Numbered from the stretch's first letter, positions 1 through 7,212 are shown. The stretch: DNA of 8,474 nucleotides from Cryomorphaceae bacterium (GCA_003455605.1 DMQR01000161.1:1-8474); one strand, 5' to 3'. Numbers and translations: made by a program. Notes: generated by a model not told the origin, from the letters alone.

Positions 1-100
1 TTGCAACTTTATATCCTTCTGATTTTAAGTTGTAACTCACAAAATCCAGAATATCTGGCTCGTCGTCAACCAACAGAATTTTAATGTTCGAATTGTCCAT
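1..100 (-). CDS. Response regulator, OmpR/PhoB-like, N-terminal fragment (cut by window edge)
   Basis: Only the first 33 codons are in the window; the gene continues beyond the left edge. The translation begins MDNSNIKILLVDDEPDILDF, which is the first beta strand and acidic pocket (Asp-Asp-Glu at residues 12-14) of a two-component receiver domain. The following helix (residues about 16-29, ending NLKSEGYKV) resembles PhoB/OmpR-type regulators. The phospho-acceptor aspartate and any DNA-binding domain lie outside, so the output domain is inferred from resemblance only. By family knowledge it would be a cytoplasmic phosphorylation-controlled regulator partnered with a histidine kinase. The ATG at 98-100 is the only start that keeps the usual short lead before the first strand. 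Upstream (101-168) I see no clear TAnnTTTG promoter, only imperfect matches. Confidence 0.85.
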   Translation of the reverse strand, partial: MDNSNIKILLVDDEPDILDFVSYNLKSEGYKVA

Positions 101-168
101 GATTTCAATTTACCACAAAGATGTAAAACAATCCCTATGAAAATTGGACTTTGGGAAACTTAACGTAA

Positions 169-399
169 AGCAAATATGGGCCTAACAATGATGTTTTCGA
201 AGTGCCCTTCCATAACCTGAATTTCAACCTGACGAAGAACTTCGGCGAGGACCAACGCTGCCAAGTTGGCTTCTCGGTCAACAACATAATGGACGATACC
301 CGCGATCGAATTTTCCGCAGCTACGGAAGCAAGGAATTTGACTTTAGCACTTGGGCTCCTGGAAGAACCTTTAAATTGAGCTTCCGCTATTCGTTGTAA
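169..399 (+). pseudogene. Remnant of a TonB-dependent outer-membrane receptor (C-terminal end only)
   Basis: An open stretch of 76 codons ends at TAA 397-399. It has the look of the last strands of a TonB-dependent receptor beta-barrel: EVPFHNLNFNLTKNFGED, then GFSVNNIMDD, then a final GRTFKLSFRYSL with aromatic and hydrophobic alternation ending in a short C-terminal strand. Whole receptors are usually 700-1000 residues with a plug domain, TonB box and signal peptide, and none of these is present. The frame is closed upstream by TAA at 166-168 and again at 124-126, and the response-regulator gene starts at 100 on the other strand. The only start-like codon is GTG at 202, in mid-strand. I infer a deletion relic that is not translated into a working receptor. 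An assembly join that removed the rest of the gene is the main alternative. Confidence 0.7.
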
Positions 400-423
400 G
401 CTACAAGACAATACCTAATTTTG
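394..423 (+). promoter_or_regulatory. Candidate Bacteroidota-type promoter for the LuxE-like gene
   Basis: TTG at 394-396 and TAATTTTG at 416-423 match the Bacteroidota -33/-7 pattern TTG...TAnnTTTG, with 19 bp between them, within the reported range. The -33 element overlaps the last leucine codon of the receptor remnant. Transcription would start around 428-431, which leaves a leader of about 22-25 nt before the ATG at 453. This is motif matching by eye; no expression evidence is available. Confidence 0.5.
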
Positions 424-452
424 AACCGTGCCCTTAGGTGTACGGTTTTTTT
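424..452 (+). terminator. Rho-independent terminator of the receptor remnant, abutting the next ATG
   Basis: AACCGT (424-429) pairs with ACGGTT (442-447). The stem can extend inward through G430-T441 and C431-G440, then a C432/T439 mismatch and C433-G438, leaving a TTAG loop. Seven T residues follow at 446-452. The T-run ends directly at the ATG at 453. It sits 25 nt after the remnant stop codon, so it most likely served the former receptor gene. Confidence 0.7.
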
Positions 453-1436
453 ATGTCCAATTTCACCCACATAACACCCGCAAATTTCGAAGCCGAAGCG
501 CTCAAGCTTTTTCATTGGCAGCGAAAGCATAATACGGTGTACGGCAAATTTTGCCAATTATTGGGCAGAGATTCCATGGACATCAAACGCATTGACCAAA
601 TTCCATTTCTGCCGGTGGAGCTGTTTAAGATGCATCGTGTGGTTTGTGGGAATTGGACCCCGGAAATCACCTTCTCCTCGAGCACAACAACCGGGGGCAC
701 ACCTTCTCTGCATCACGTCCAGTCTAAAGCACATTATGAAAGTGTCTATGTTCAAGGTTTTGAGCAGCAATACGGGGCCATTAAAGATTGGACCGTGCTG
801 GCCTTGCTGCCCTCCTATTTGGAACGCAGTGGGTCGTCATTATTGATGATGGCGGAGGGAATGATTGAGCGCTCGAGGGATACGCGAAGTGGCTTTTACC
901 TCTACAATCATGGGAAGTTGTTGGAGCGCTTGAGGGAATTGGGCGCTGAGAAAAAGCCAACCCTTTTATTGGGAGTGACTTTTGCCTTGCTTGATTTCGC
1001 GGATTTTCTAGGCGATCAATCACTCGATTTTCCGGAGTTGCGTGTGATGGAAACGGGCGGCATGAAGGGGCGCAAAAAGGAAATGATTCGAGCAGAGGTA
1101 CATGCTTATTTACGAAGTGCTTTTCTCACATCGGCCATTGACAGTGAATATGGGATGACCGAGCTAATGAGCCAAGCCTATATGAAAGATTCTGGGGTGT
1201 TTGTGGCACCAGATTGGATGCGGGTATACACACGTGATATCGCGGATCCGCTCTCAGCACCTCGGCAAAATGGCTCGCGGGGTGCTTTGAACGTTATTGA
1301 TTTAGCAAATGTCAATAGCTGCGCATTTTTAGCATTGGCCGATCAAGGTCAAGTCCTTGAAAACGGTACATTTGAAGTCTATGGAAGATTAGACCATAGC
1401 GAACTACGCGGGTGTAATTTGATGATTACTTTATGA
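453..1436 (+). CDS. LuxE/PaaK-family acyl-protein synthetase-like protein
   Basis: A 327-residue protein of the LuxE-like adenylate-forming family that is common in Bacteroidota. LuxE itself activates a fatty acid as acyl-AMP and carries it as an acyl-enzyme; the substrate of these chromosomal relatives is not known to me. Visible motifs are SSSTTTGGTPSLHH at residues 75-88 (the Ser/Thr/Gly-rich phosphate-binding loop), LALLPSYLERSGSSL at 116-130, METGGMKGRKKEM at 199-211, SEYGMTEL at 231-238 (adenylate-binding region) and GRLDHSELRGCNLM at 311-324. Length fits the family. A GTG at 438 would add five residues but lies in the upstream terminator and its T-tract, so ATG 453 is chosen; no Shine-Dalgarno is visible. 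The last 4 nt (ATGA) overlap the next gene, suggesting translational coupling. The usual SSGTTG reads SSTTTG here. The family call is firm; the biological role is unknown. Confidence 0.85.
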   Translation: MSNFTHITPANFEAEALKLFHWQRKHNTVYGKFCQLLGRDSMDIKRIDQIPFLPVELFKMHRVVCGNWTPEITFSSSTTTGGTPSLHHVQSKAHYESVYVQGFEQQYGAIKDWTVLALLPSYLERSGSSLLMMAEGMIERSRDTRSGFYLYNHGKLLERLRELGAEKKPTLLLGVTFALLDFADFLGDQSLDFPELRVMETGGMKGRKKEMIRAEVHAYLRSAFLTSAIDSEYGMTELMSQAYMKDSGVFVAPDWMRVYTRDIADPLSAPRQNGSRGALNVIDLANVNSCAFLALADQGQVLENGTFEVYGRLDHSELRGCNLMITL

Positions 1437-2167
1437 AATTGAAAATGATTTTAGCCCTTTTAGGGTACACAATATTGGCCCACGGCCAAGTCATTCGTCG
1501 CTCCGCCGACTTAGCTAAAGATGAGGGGCTCCTAACCCTTCGTGATAGCGTGCGTATTGCCGCCTATGACAACGGTCCCGGCACATATGAAGTACACCTT
1601 CACTGTTGGGTGCATGAAGATTTTGTAAATGTCATTGATAAGCGTGTCATGGCAGAAGCGGCGTTGTTCTCAAAAAAATTAGATACCCTAGGTAAGGTTC
1701 GAGATAGCTATCCTTTGGATAGTTTGTGGGAGAGTTCTGCACGACGTAAGTCTAATTATTATGAGGTGGTGCTTTCTGGCACATTAAAAAGTCGCCATTT
1801 AGAGCGGCGCAGCTTTCCTACTTACATGCTGGAGCAATTCTTCTCGGAGAAGCGTGTGGGCTCCATCAAAGAGAATTTGGAAAATGAATTAAAAAAAAGT
1901 GGTTGGGAAAACAAGTCTTTCGGTGATTACGATGCGTGGGCCTTCCGTGATCACCAAAGAAATCCAGGCAAGCCTGAGCTACAAGCCTTATTTATCTTCC
2001 GCGGAAGTATGCCTTATGTTTTGATCAACAAAGGAGCGCTTTTTGAATACCCAAAGCTTAAACTCACGGAGGATAGAGATTACGGGACGTTTTACTTCTT
2101 CCAAAGGCCGAACGACCGATTCCTTTCTGAGATTGACAACATTGTCTTGGACTATGTACAATTATAA
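1433..2167 (+). CDS. Hypothetical exported protein, cotranscribed with the LuxE-like gene
   Basis: I do not recognise this 244-residue protein. It begins with a short Lys-containing n-region and a hydrophobic core (MKLKMILALLGYTILAHGQ), which reads as a signal peptide cleaved near Gly18/Gln19. There is no lipoprotein Cys and no second membrane segment, so a periplasmic or surface location is inferred. The mature part is mixed alpha/beta in character and rich in aromatics and charge. It has one Cys (58), a Lys/Glu-rich helical stretch at about 138-156 (FFSEKRVGSIKENLENELKK in part), and a strand-rich end with ALFIFRGSMPYVLINKGALF at about 185-204. ATG 1433 overlaps the preceding stop by 4 nt; ATG 1445 (Met5) would shorten the n-region. 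An A8 run lies at 1891-1898 and the frame stays open through it. The stop codon leads into the shared terminator. Function is unknown; coupling to the LuxE-like gene is the only contextual clue. Confidence 0.75.
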   Translation: MKLKMILALLGYTILAHGQVIRRSADLAKDEGLLTLRDSVRIAAYDNGPGTYEVHLHCWVHEDFVNVIDKRVMAEAALFSKKLDTLGKVRDSYPLDSLWESSARRKSNYYEVVLSGTLKSRHLERRSFPTYMLEQFFSEKRVGSIKENLENELKKSGWENKSFGDYDAWAFRDHQRNPGKPELQALFIFRGSMPYVLINKGALFEYPKLKLTEDRDYGTFYFFQRPNDRFLSEIDNIVLDYVQL

Positions 2168-2193
2168 AAAAGGCGCCCTCCAGGCGCCTTTTT
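2167..2193. terminator. Bidirectional rho-independent terminator between convergent gene groups
   Basis: AAAAAGGCGCC (2167-2177) and GGCGCCTTTTT (2183-2193) are perfect reverse complements around a five-base loop (CTCCA on plus). The GC core carries a T-run on either strand, so it can stop the plus-strand pair ending at 2167 and the minus-strand operon whose last stop is at 2213-2215. The A-run overlaps the plus-strand stop codon. Confidence 0.9.
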
Positions 2194-2212
2194 CAAGAGG
2201 TAAATTTTTTGC

Positions 2213-3496
2213 TTAGTCAACGATGGAGATCAGGAAGTAGTTTTTCTTTCCTTTTTGCGCGATGATCAATCCGCTGGCAACCACATCCTCTTCGGATAGG
2301 ATTTTGTCCAAATCCACCTTGCTCTTGTTGATGGCAACGCCATTGCCTTGCACCATCTTGCGCGCTTCACCTTTCGAAGGGAAGATTGCCGTATGCTCGG
2401 CCAAGGCCTCGACAATATCCAAGCCGCCGGCGAGAGTAGCACGGGATAATTCAAACTGTGGCACCCCTTCAAAAACACTCTCAAGAGTGGAACGATCGAG
2501 CTGACGAAGCTGTTCTTCCGTGGCCTTGCCAAAGAGGATTTGCGAAGCCGCCTGAGCATTCTCGAGTTCTTTTTTACTGTGCACACGCTCGGTAACTTCT
2601 TCTGCCAAGGCTTTCTGAAGCTTGCGTTGATCTGGGGCCTCATTATGTTCTGCAATCAAAGTCTCGATTTCCACTCGAGATTTGATGCTAAATATTTTAA
2701 TATAGTTTTCGGCATCTTTGTCCGCAGTGTTCAACCAGAACTGATAGAAGGCGTAGGGCGAGGTGCGGTTCGGATCCAACCAAACATTCCCGCCTTCGGA
2801 CTTGCCGAATTTGGTCCCATCTGTCTTTTTAATCAATGGTGTCGTCAATGCATGCACGGAGCCACGGCCCAATCGACGAATAAGTTCTGTCCCTGTAGTT
2901 ATATTGCCCCATTGATCCGAGCCGCCCATTTGAAGCTTCACACCATTGTTTTTCCAAAGGTGGTAGAAATCATAGCCTTGAATGAGCTGGTAAGAGAACT
3001 CTGTGAAGCTCATACCCGTCTCCAACCTGTTCTTTACGCTGTCTTTGGCCATCATGTAGTTCACACTCATGTGCTTGCCTACGTCGCGGATGAAGTCCAA
3101 GAAATCAAACTCCTTGAACCAATCGTAGTTATTGACGATTTCGGCGCTATTGTCCCCACAATCAAAGTTGAGGAACTTCTCAAGTTGCGCTTTCTGACAA
3201 TTCAAGTTATGCTGCAGGGCTTCAAGGTCTAAGAGGTTGCGCTCGGCACTTTTCCCAGACGGATCCCCAACCATTCCAGTAGCACCCCCGACTAAGGCGA
3301 TGGGTTTATGTCCGGCGCGTTGAAAGTGCACGAGGGTCATGATTTGGACCATGTTCCCTACCCCCAACGAATCTGCCGTAGGATCAAAACCAATGTAACC
3401 ACTGACCATTTCTTTGGTCAACAATTCTTCAGTTTCGGGCATCATGTCATGCAACATGCCTCTCCAACGCAGTTCTTCAACAAAGTTTGTGTTCAT
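2213..3496 (-). CDS. tyrS: Tyrosine--tRNA ligase (TyrRS)
   Basis: A class I aminoacyl-tRNA synthetase that forms tyrosyl-AMP and charges tRNA-Tyr in the cytoplasm; 427 residues, normal for the bacterial TyrS type. Landmarks are [14 protein letters not shown] at residues 4-17, GFDPTADSL at 36-44, [13 protein letters not shown] at 70-82, YQLIQGYDF at 169-177 (tyrosine-binding region), GSDQWGN at 192-198, KFGKS at 229-233 (KMSKS equivalent), and a C-terminal S4-like RNA-binding domain from about 357 ([15 protein letters not shown], then [11 protein letters not shown]). The HIGH position reads GVGN at 45-48, so both histidines are replaced. The start at 3496 is preferred because family similarity begins there and GGAAAGGG lies 7 nt upstream. 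ATG 3547 overlaps the previous stop by 4 nt and would add 17 residues ([16 protein letters not shown]) unlike the family. Last gene of the minus-strand operon. Confidence 0.97.
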   Translation of the reverse strand: MNTNFVEELRWRGMLHDMMPETEELLTKEMVSGYIGFDPTADSLGVGNMVQIMTLVHFQRAGHKPIALVGGATGMVGDPSGKSAERNLLDLEALQHNLNCQKAQLEKFLNFDCGDNSAEIVNNYDWFKEFDFLDFIRDVGKHMSVNYMMAKDSVKNRLETGMSFTEFSYQLIQGYDFYHLWKNNGVKLQMGGSDQWGNITTGTELIRRLGRGSVHALTTPLIKKTDGTKFGKSEGGNVWLDPNRTSPYAFYQFWLNTADKDAENYIKIFSIKSRVEIETLIAEHNEAPDQRKLQKALAEEVTERVHSKKELENAQAASQILFGKATEEQLRQLDRSTLESVFEGVPQFELSRATLAGGLDIVEALAEHTAIFPSKGEARKMVQGNGVAINKSKVDLDKILSEEDVVASGLIIAQKGKKNYFLISIVD

Positions 3497-3503
3497 GGGT
3501 TGA

Positions 3504-3511
3504 CCCTTTCC
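3504..3511 (-). promoter_or_regulatory. Shine-Dalgarno-like site supporting the tyrS start at 3496
   Basis: On the minus strand GGAAAGGG lies 7 nt before the ATG at 3496. Strong purine sites are uncommon ahead of the other genes in this window, so this one helps to choose the internal Met over the overlapping ATG at 3547. Confidence 0.45.
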
Positions 3512-3543
3512 GTTATCGCTAGAATGAGTTGCTAATTTAGCTA

Positions 3544-3963
3544 TCATTCGTCATCTACGCCTAACTCAACCATTAAATCTGGGTTTTGAAAGAGGTAGGC
3601 GCGGAAGCGAAGGTCTTTAGGCTGGAATAGCTGGAGGCCATCTACTTCTAAAGGTATTTCGAGGCTAGGCTCGTCCAGATCGACAATGCAAAATTCTTTG
3701 CGGGTGGATGACCAAAGAAAGGTTCCCATGCGATCACGGCGGTCTTCGAGACAATATTCAACGATGTCCCACTCGTAGAGCAGACGTTTATCGAGGTCAA
3801 AAAGACCCACACTTTCGTCGACTTTGTTGTGTTTGATTTTGATGCCTGACCACCAGAATTGGTCCCGTGAAAAGAAATGTGAACGACTGCCTATTTTACG
3901 TGCGTAGCCTACCACTTCATCTTCGTGGCGCAATCGATATCTGGTTTCTAGGATCGTGTGCAT
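3544..3963 (-). CDS. Small hypothetical protein with faint YopX-like signature
   Basis: A 139-residue soluble protein with no signal peptide or membrane segment, acidic at the C-terminus (ending ELGVDDE). I cannot assign a function. The middle, [20 protein letters not shown] in part (residues 50-69), followed by [18 protein letters not shown] (78-95), recalls the core pattern of YopX-type proteins, in which a 'GLxDknGkxIYEGDIV' segment precedes short beta strands. The Gly of EGD is Trp here. The N-terminal part has [17 protein letters not shown] (9-25) and a WWSG cluster at 37-40. The frame is open up to 4107, overlapping the end of dsbD, but the clean start is ATG 3963, 64 nt after the dsbD stop; GTG 3966 is an alternative. 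Its stop overlaps the ATG at 3547 upstream of tyrS, placing it in the operon. The coding call is supported by the open frame and tight packing; the family link is tentative. Confidence 0.65.
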   Translation of the reverse strand: MHTILETRYRLRHEDEVVGYARKIGSRSHFFSRDQFWWSGIKIKHNKVDESVGLFDLDKRLLYEWDIVEYCLEDRRDRMGTFLWSSTRKEFCIVDLDEPSLEIPLEVDGLQLFQPKDLRFRAYLFQNPDLMVELGVDDE

Positions 3964-4027
3964 CACCCCTAAAAACAACGCACGAAGCAGAAGGTTCTGT
4001 CCGGGCTCAATATTTATCAAGCAAGTC

Positions 4028-5926
4028 TTACTTCCGGAAGGTGGAAATGCCTCGGTCCATCCATTCGATGTAAGCTTCGATGTCGAGATTCGCACCTCTT
4101 GTTTCAATCAAAGGCTTGAGGTCTTCGTGCCCAAGGAATACGTACAGTGGCTGGCTTACCGCGCCGAAGTTTACTTCTTCAAACTCGCTCCACTTGTTGC
4201 CGATATTTTTGATTTTTCGGCCGGTCACTTCACTGATGTATTGCTCCTCTTTCGAGAACGGAGTGCGCTCATCTACATATAGTGAAATGAGGACTACCTC
4301 ATCTCTCAACCTCTTGTGCACGCGCTCGTCTACCCAAACGTTTTCTTCCATCTTGCGACAGTTCTGACATCCCCATCCGGTGAAATCTATCATTATAGGC
4401 TTGTCCACTTCCTTTGCATAGGCTAGGCCGGCATCAAAATCATTGAAACAAGGCAAATCATTAGGACAGTGCTCGCCATGCTCCACACCTACTGCCACCG
4501 ACTCACCAGAAGCAACCATGTTTATCATTGGTTGTGCATAAGCACCGCTTTTAGTTTCTGCATAATGCTCTGGAGGTGGGAAACCTGAAATTAACTTGAC
4601 TGGGGCGCCAAAGATTCCCGGCAACATGTAGAAGCCCAAAATCATAAAGACCATCGCAAAGCTTAGTCGAGGCACTGAAATAGTAGTCACCGGACTATCA
4701 AGCGGCATACGGAATGCACCCAAGAGATAGAAGGCCGTAATAAAGGCGATGGCCACCCAAATGGCGAGGAAAAGTTCGCGTTCTAACCAATGTGCTTGCC
4801 ATACCAAATCTGCCGTGGACAAGAATTTCAAAGCAAACGCCAATTCCAAGAATCCGAGGGTCACCTTCACGGTGTTCAACCATCCGCCTGATGATGGTAA
4901 AGAATTCAACCATCCTGGAAAGGCAGCGAAAAGGGTAAAAGGAATGGCCAAGGCCAATGAGAATCCGAACATCCCTGCGGCAGGCCCAAGTAAGGAACCT
5001 TTTTGTCCGGCTTCCACAAGTAGTGTTCCGATAATTGGGCCCGTACAAGAAAAGCTCACCAAGCTCAAGGTGAATGCCATAAAGAAGATGCCGAGCAATC
5101 CGCCCTTGTTTGATGCATCATCCGCTTTATTTACCCAGCTCGAAGGCAGGGTGATTTCAAAGGCACCAAAGAAACTGGCCGCAAAAATGACAAAGAGAGC
5201 AAAGAACGCCAGGTTAAACCATGGATTCGTGGCCATTTGGTTCAAGGCATCAGATCCAAAAATTATGCTAACCGCAAGACCAAGGGCTACGTAAATTACG
5301 ATGATGCCTAGTCCGTACAATGCGGCTTTAAAGATCCCCTCGGCCTTTGTTTTAGATTGCTTGGTAAAGAAGCTTACCGTCAATGGAATCATCGGGAAAA
5401 TACAAGGCATGATCAACGCTGCAAAACCGCCCAAGAAGCCAAGCCAGAACGTCGTACCTAATCCTTTCCAAATGGACGGTACGGGTGCATTGGTCACGCG
5501 AACCGAAAAGTCTTCATAAGTCGGCGGCAAACACATTTCATCGTTACACACCATGAATTCGAGCTCTCCTTTAACCGTAAATTCTTTCTCAGTCGGCAAT
5601 AGCTTGATGGTGAAATCCGCGGCATCGCTGAAATAGGCCAAATCCATGTCGAAATTTGGATCAAACTCCACATGAGGCTCTCCTTCCGTCCAACCTCCAA
5701 AGGTAGTGAAGGAAGAATCATCTTCGAGTACAAAGGAGGTCGGAATAGGTCCGCCTTCGTCCAGATTTTGGCTGTATAAGTGCCAACCTTCCTCAATTTC
5801 TGCGTGAACGGTAATGACTGTATGTTCATCGGTGTTCTCGTAAGAAGTAGACCAAGTAACGGCTTGTGGCTGTGCCCAAGCCAAGGTGGTCATCAGGAAA
5901 ATAAAGGCGGTGAAAAATCGCTTCAT
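4028..5926 (-). CDS. dsbD: Thiol:disulfide interchange protein DsbD
   Basis: A 632-residue inner-membrane electron conduit that by family passes reducing power from cytoplasmic thioredoxin to periplasmic thiol proteins, serving disulfide isomerisation and cytochrome c maturation. A signal peptide (MKRFFTAFIFLMTTLAWA, 1-18) leads into an N-terminal periplasmic domain with the cysteine pair Cys127/Cys132 (CNDEMC). A polytopic membrane core spans about 155-440 with Cys175 (MPCIFP) and Cys294 (SFSCTGP). A C-terminal thioredoxin-like domain has CQNC at 520-523 in FTGWGCQNCRKMEENVW. All six redox cysteines are present. An extra pair, Cys487 and Cys493 (HCPNDLPCF), precedes the thioredoxin domain; I recall similar pairs in Bacteroidota homologues. 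Met at 5926 is chosen because it opens a proper signal peptide 4 nt after the tilS stop; an ATG-free extension to 5977 would run into tilS and bury the signal. Confidence 0.96.
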   Translation of the reverse strand: MKRFFTAFIFLMTTLAWAQPQAVTWSTSYENTDEHTVITVHAEIEEGWHLYSQNLDEGGPIPTSFVLEDDSSFTTFGGWTEGEPHVEFDPNFDMDLAYFSDAADFTIKLLPTEKEFTVKGELEFMVCNDEMCLPPTYEDFSVRVTNAPVPSIWKGLGTTFWLGFLGGFAALIMPCIFPMIPLTVSFFTKQSKTKAEGIFKAALYGLGIIVIYVALGLAVSIIFGSDALNQMATNPWFNLAFFALFVIFAASFFGAFEITLPSSWVNKADDASNKGGLLGIFFMAFTLSLVSFSCTGPIIGTLLVEAGQKGSLLGPAAGMFGFSLALAIPFTLFAAFPGWLNSLPSSGGWLNTVKVTLGFLELAFALKFLSTADLVWQAHWLERELFLAIWVAIAFITAFYLLGAFRMPLDSPVTTISVPRLSFAMVFMILGFYMLPGIFGAPVKLISGFPPPEHYAETKSGAYAQPMINMVASGESVAVGVEHGEHCPNDLPCFNDFDAGLAYAKEVDKPIMIDFTGWGCQNCRKMEENVWVDERVHKRLRDEVVLISLYVDERTPFSKEEQYISEVTGRKIKNIGNKWSEFEEVNFGAVSQPLYVFLGHEDLKPLIETRGANLDIEAYIEWMDRGISTFRK

Positions 5927-5930
5927 GTGA

Positions 5931-7193
5931 TTAAAATTTGCAGGTTGCAAGATAGGCCATGTCATCGCCTTCGGCAACTTTTACATGTGCCGCAATTCTG
6001 TAGCCGAGGACCCAAAATATTTCATCGTTGTGCAAGGCGACGTAGATGTGCTTTTTACGGTGGCGAGGAAGGCGCAGGTCGTTCAGGAAATCGGCTACTT
6101 TTTTTGATCCTTTCATTCCTAAGGGTGAAAAAGAATCGCCGGGTTTCCAGACTCGAATAGTCCACGGAAATGGGGCTGCCATAGGGCTGATCCATTCTTG
6201 ATCATCATCAAATACAATCTGCGCTCTTGGGGTAGGTCGCAAGGTCAAGACAAAGGGCAAATTGGATAAATCTTCTGGCCCATGAATGGTATAAGTATTG
6301 GGGTCCAATTCCTTTTTCGGAGCCAAAATAAAGGCGGTGCGGTCTTTGACTAAAATCTTCTGGCGGCCAGGAGTTAATTGGCCCGAATGCCCCATCAAAA
6401 CATGGCCACATTCCTCGTAGGAAAAGCCTAAATCCCAGCGCAGGCAGTACCTGTACAACAAAGTCTGGGCATAGGGCTGCTCGATCCAGTTCCCAAAATC
6501 AATGTAAACTTCATCATCCAGTTCGCGCACATGATTTTGTTCAAACTCGTCCAACATCCCCTCCAACAGATCGCGATCGCGGACCAAATTATCAATAGTC
6601 TTGGCCAAACCGCCGTGCCAGCGAGGCTCCACTTCATCCAGAACCTCAGGCAACAAATTACGTACCTTGTTTCGCGTATATTTCAAAGTGTGATTCGACG
6701 AATCCTCTCGCCAAGTAAGCTGATTTTCCTCGGCAAACGCGAGAATATCCGCCTTGCTCATCTGTGCCATTGGACGAAGGATGTGGGGATGAGACATACC
6801 AGTGAGGCCGGTCAACCCCGCGCCGCGAAGGGCGTTCATTAAAAAGGTTTCCTTTCTATCGTCAAGGTGATGGGCAGTGAAAATATATTCCGCCCCAAGG
6901 GCCTGTGCGCGTTCTGCGAACCAATTATATCGAAGCTTCCGCGCCCAATTCTGAATGTTTTCTCCCTTGCGCCTTTTAGGAGCCGCATGAAGCACCTCAA
7001 TTTCAAATCGATGCTCCCCGGCGAACCAGCGGCACCAGCGTTCGTCTTCGTCCGCCTCCTCCCGCAGGCCGTAATTCACATGGAGCAAATACGGACGGAT
7101 GTTGTACCTCTGTAACAACCAATGACTCAACACCACGGAATCTACGCCGCCGCTGAAGCCAAGAATTGCTTTTGATCCAGGAATAATGGTCAT
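5931..7193 (-). CDS. tilS: tRNA(Ile)-lysidine synthetase TilS
   Basis: A cytoplasmic ATP-dependent enzyme that attaches lysine to C34 of tRNA-Ile(CAU), changing its codon reading from AUG to AUA and its charging from Met to Ile. The 420-residue length is normal for the full-length type. The N-terminal PP-loop is SGGVDS at residues 14-19, followed by the family motifs HHLDDRKETFLMN at 108-120, RGAGLTGLTGM at 123-133, and REDSSNHTLKYTRNKVRN at 162-179. The C-terminal substrate-recognition domain is recognisable from WKPGDSFSPLGMKGSKKV at 349-366. The usual Gln of DDQxET is Arg (DDRKET). ATG 7193 gives the short lead expected before the PP-loop. It follows pabB by 35 nt, with a candidate internal promoter in the gap, and precedes dsbD by 4 nt. 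This enzyme is essential wherever AUA is read this way. Confidence 0.97.
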   Translation of the reverse strand: MTIIPGSKAILGFSGGVDSVVLSHWLLQRYNIRPYLLHVNYGLREEADEDERWCRWFAGEHRFEIEVLHAAPKRRKGENIQNWARKLRYNWFAERAQALGAEYIFTAHHLDDRKETFLMNALRGAGLTGLTGMSHPHILRPMAQMSKADILAFAEENQLTWREDSSNHTLKYTRNKVRNLLPEVLDEVEPRWHGGLAKTIDNLVRDRDLLEGMLDEFEQNHVRELDDEVYIDFGNWIEQPYAQTLLYRYCLRWDLGFSYEECGHVLMGHSGQLTPGRQKILVKDRTAFILAPKKELDPNTYTIHGPEDLSNLPFVLTLRPTPRAQIVFDDDQEWISPMAAPFPWTIRVWKPGDSFSPLGMKGSKKVADFLNDLRLPRHRKKHIYVALHNDEIFWVLGYRIAAHVKVAEGDDMAYLATCKF

Positions 7194-7212
7194 GAATGGA
7201 GGATTATAGTAT

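Noticed and set aside
438..452. GTG start giving a 332-residue LuxE-like protein
   Set aside because: The five extra codons are the terminator's right arm and T-tract, and the family-like protein starts at ATG 453.
866..935. Near-identical 14-mers (GAGCGCTCGAGGGA and GAGCGCTTGAGGGA) about 55 nt apart
   Set aside because: Both encode similar Glu/Arg helix residues in the LuxE-like gene (IERSRD, LERLRE). It is probably coincidental and there is no wider repeat.
1891..1898. Run of eight A residues as a programmed frameshift site
   Set aside because: The frame is open on both sides and continues to a stop next to the terminator; no downstream structure or alternative frame suggests slippage.
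2540..3232. A 230-codon plus-strand open frame
   Set aside because: It lies wholly antisense to tyrS, whose motifs are clear. It is a shadow of conserved codons with no start context or recognisable protein.
4749..5294. A 181-codon plus-strand open frame
   Set aside because: It is antisense to the DsbD membrane core; the Lys/Asn/Pro-rich translation is what reversed hydrophobic codons give.
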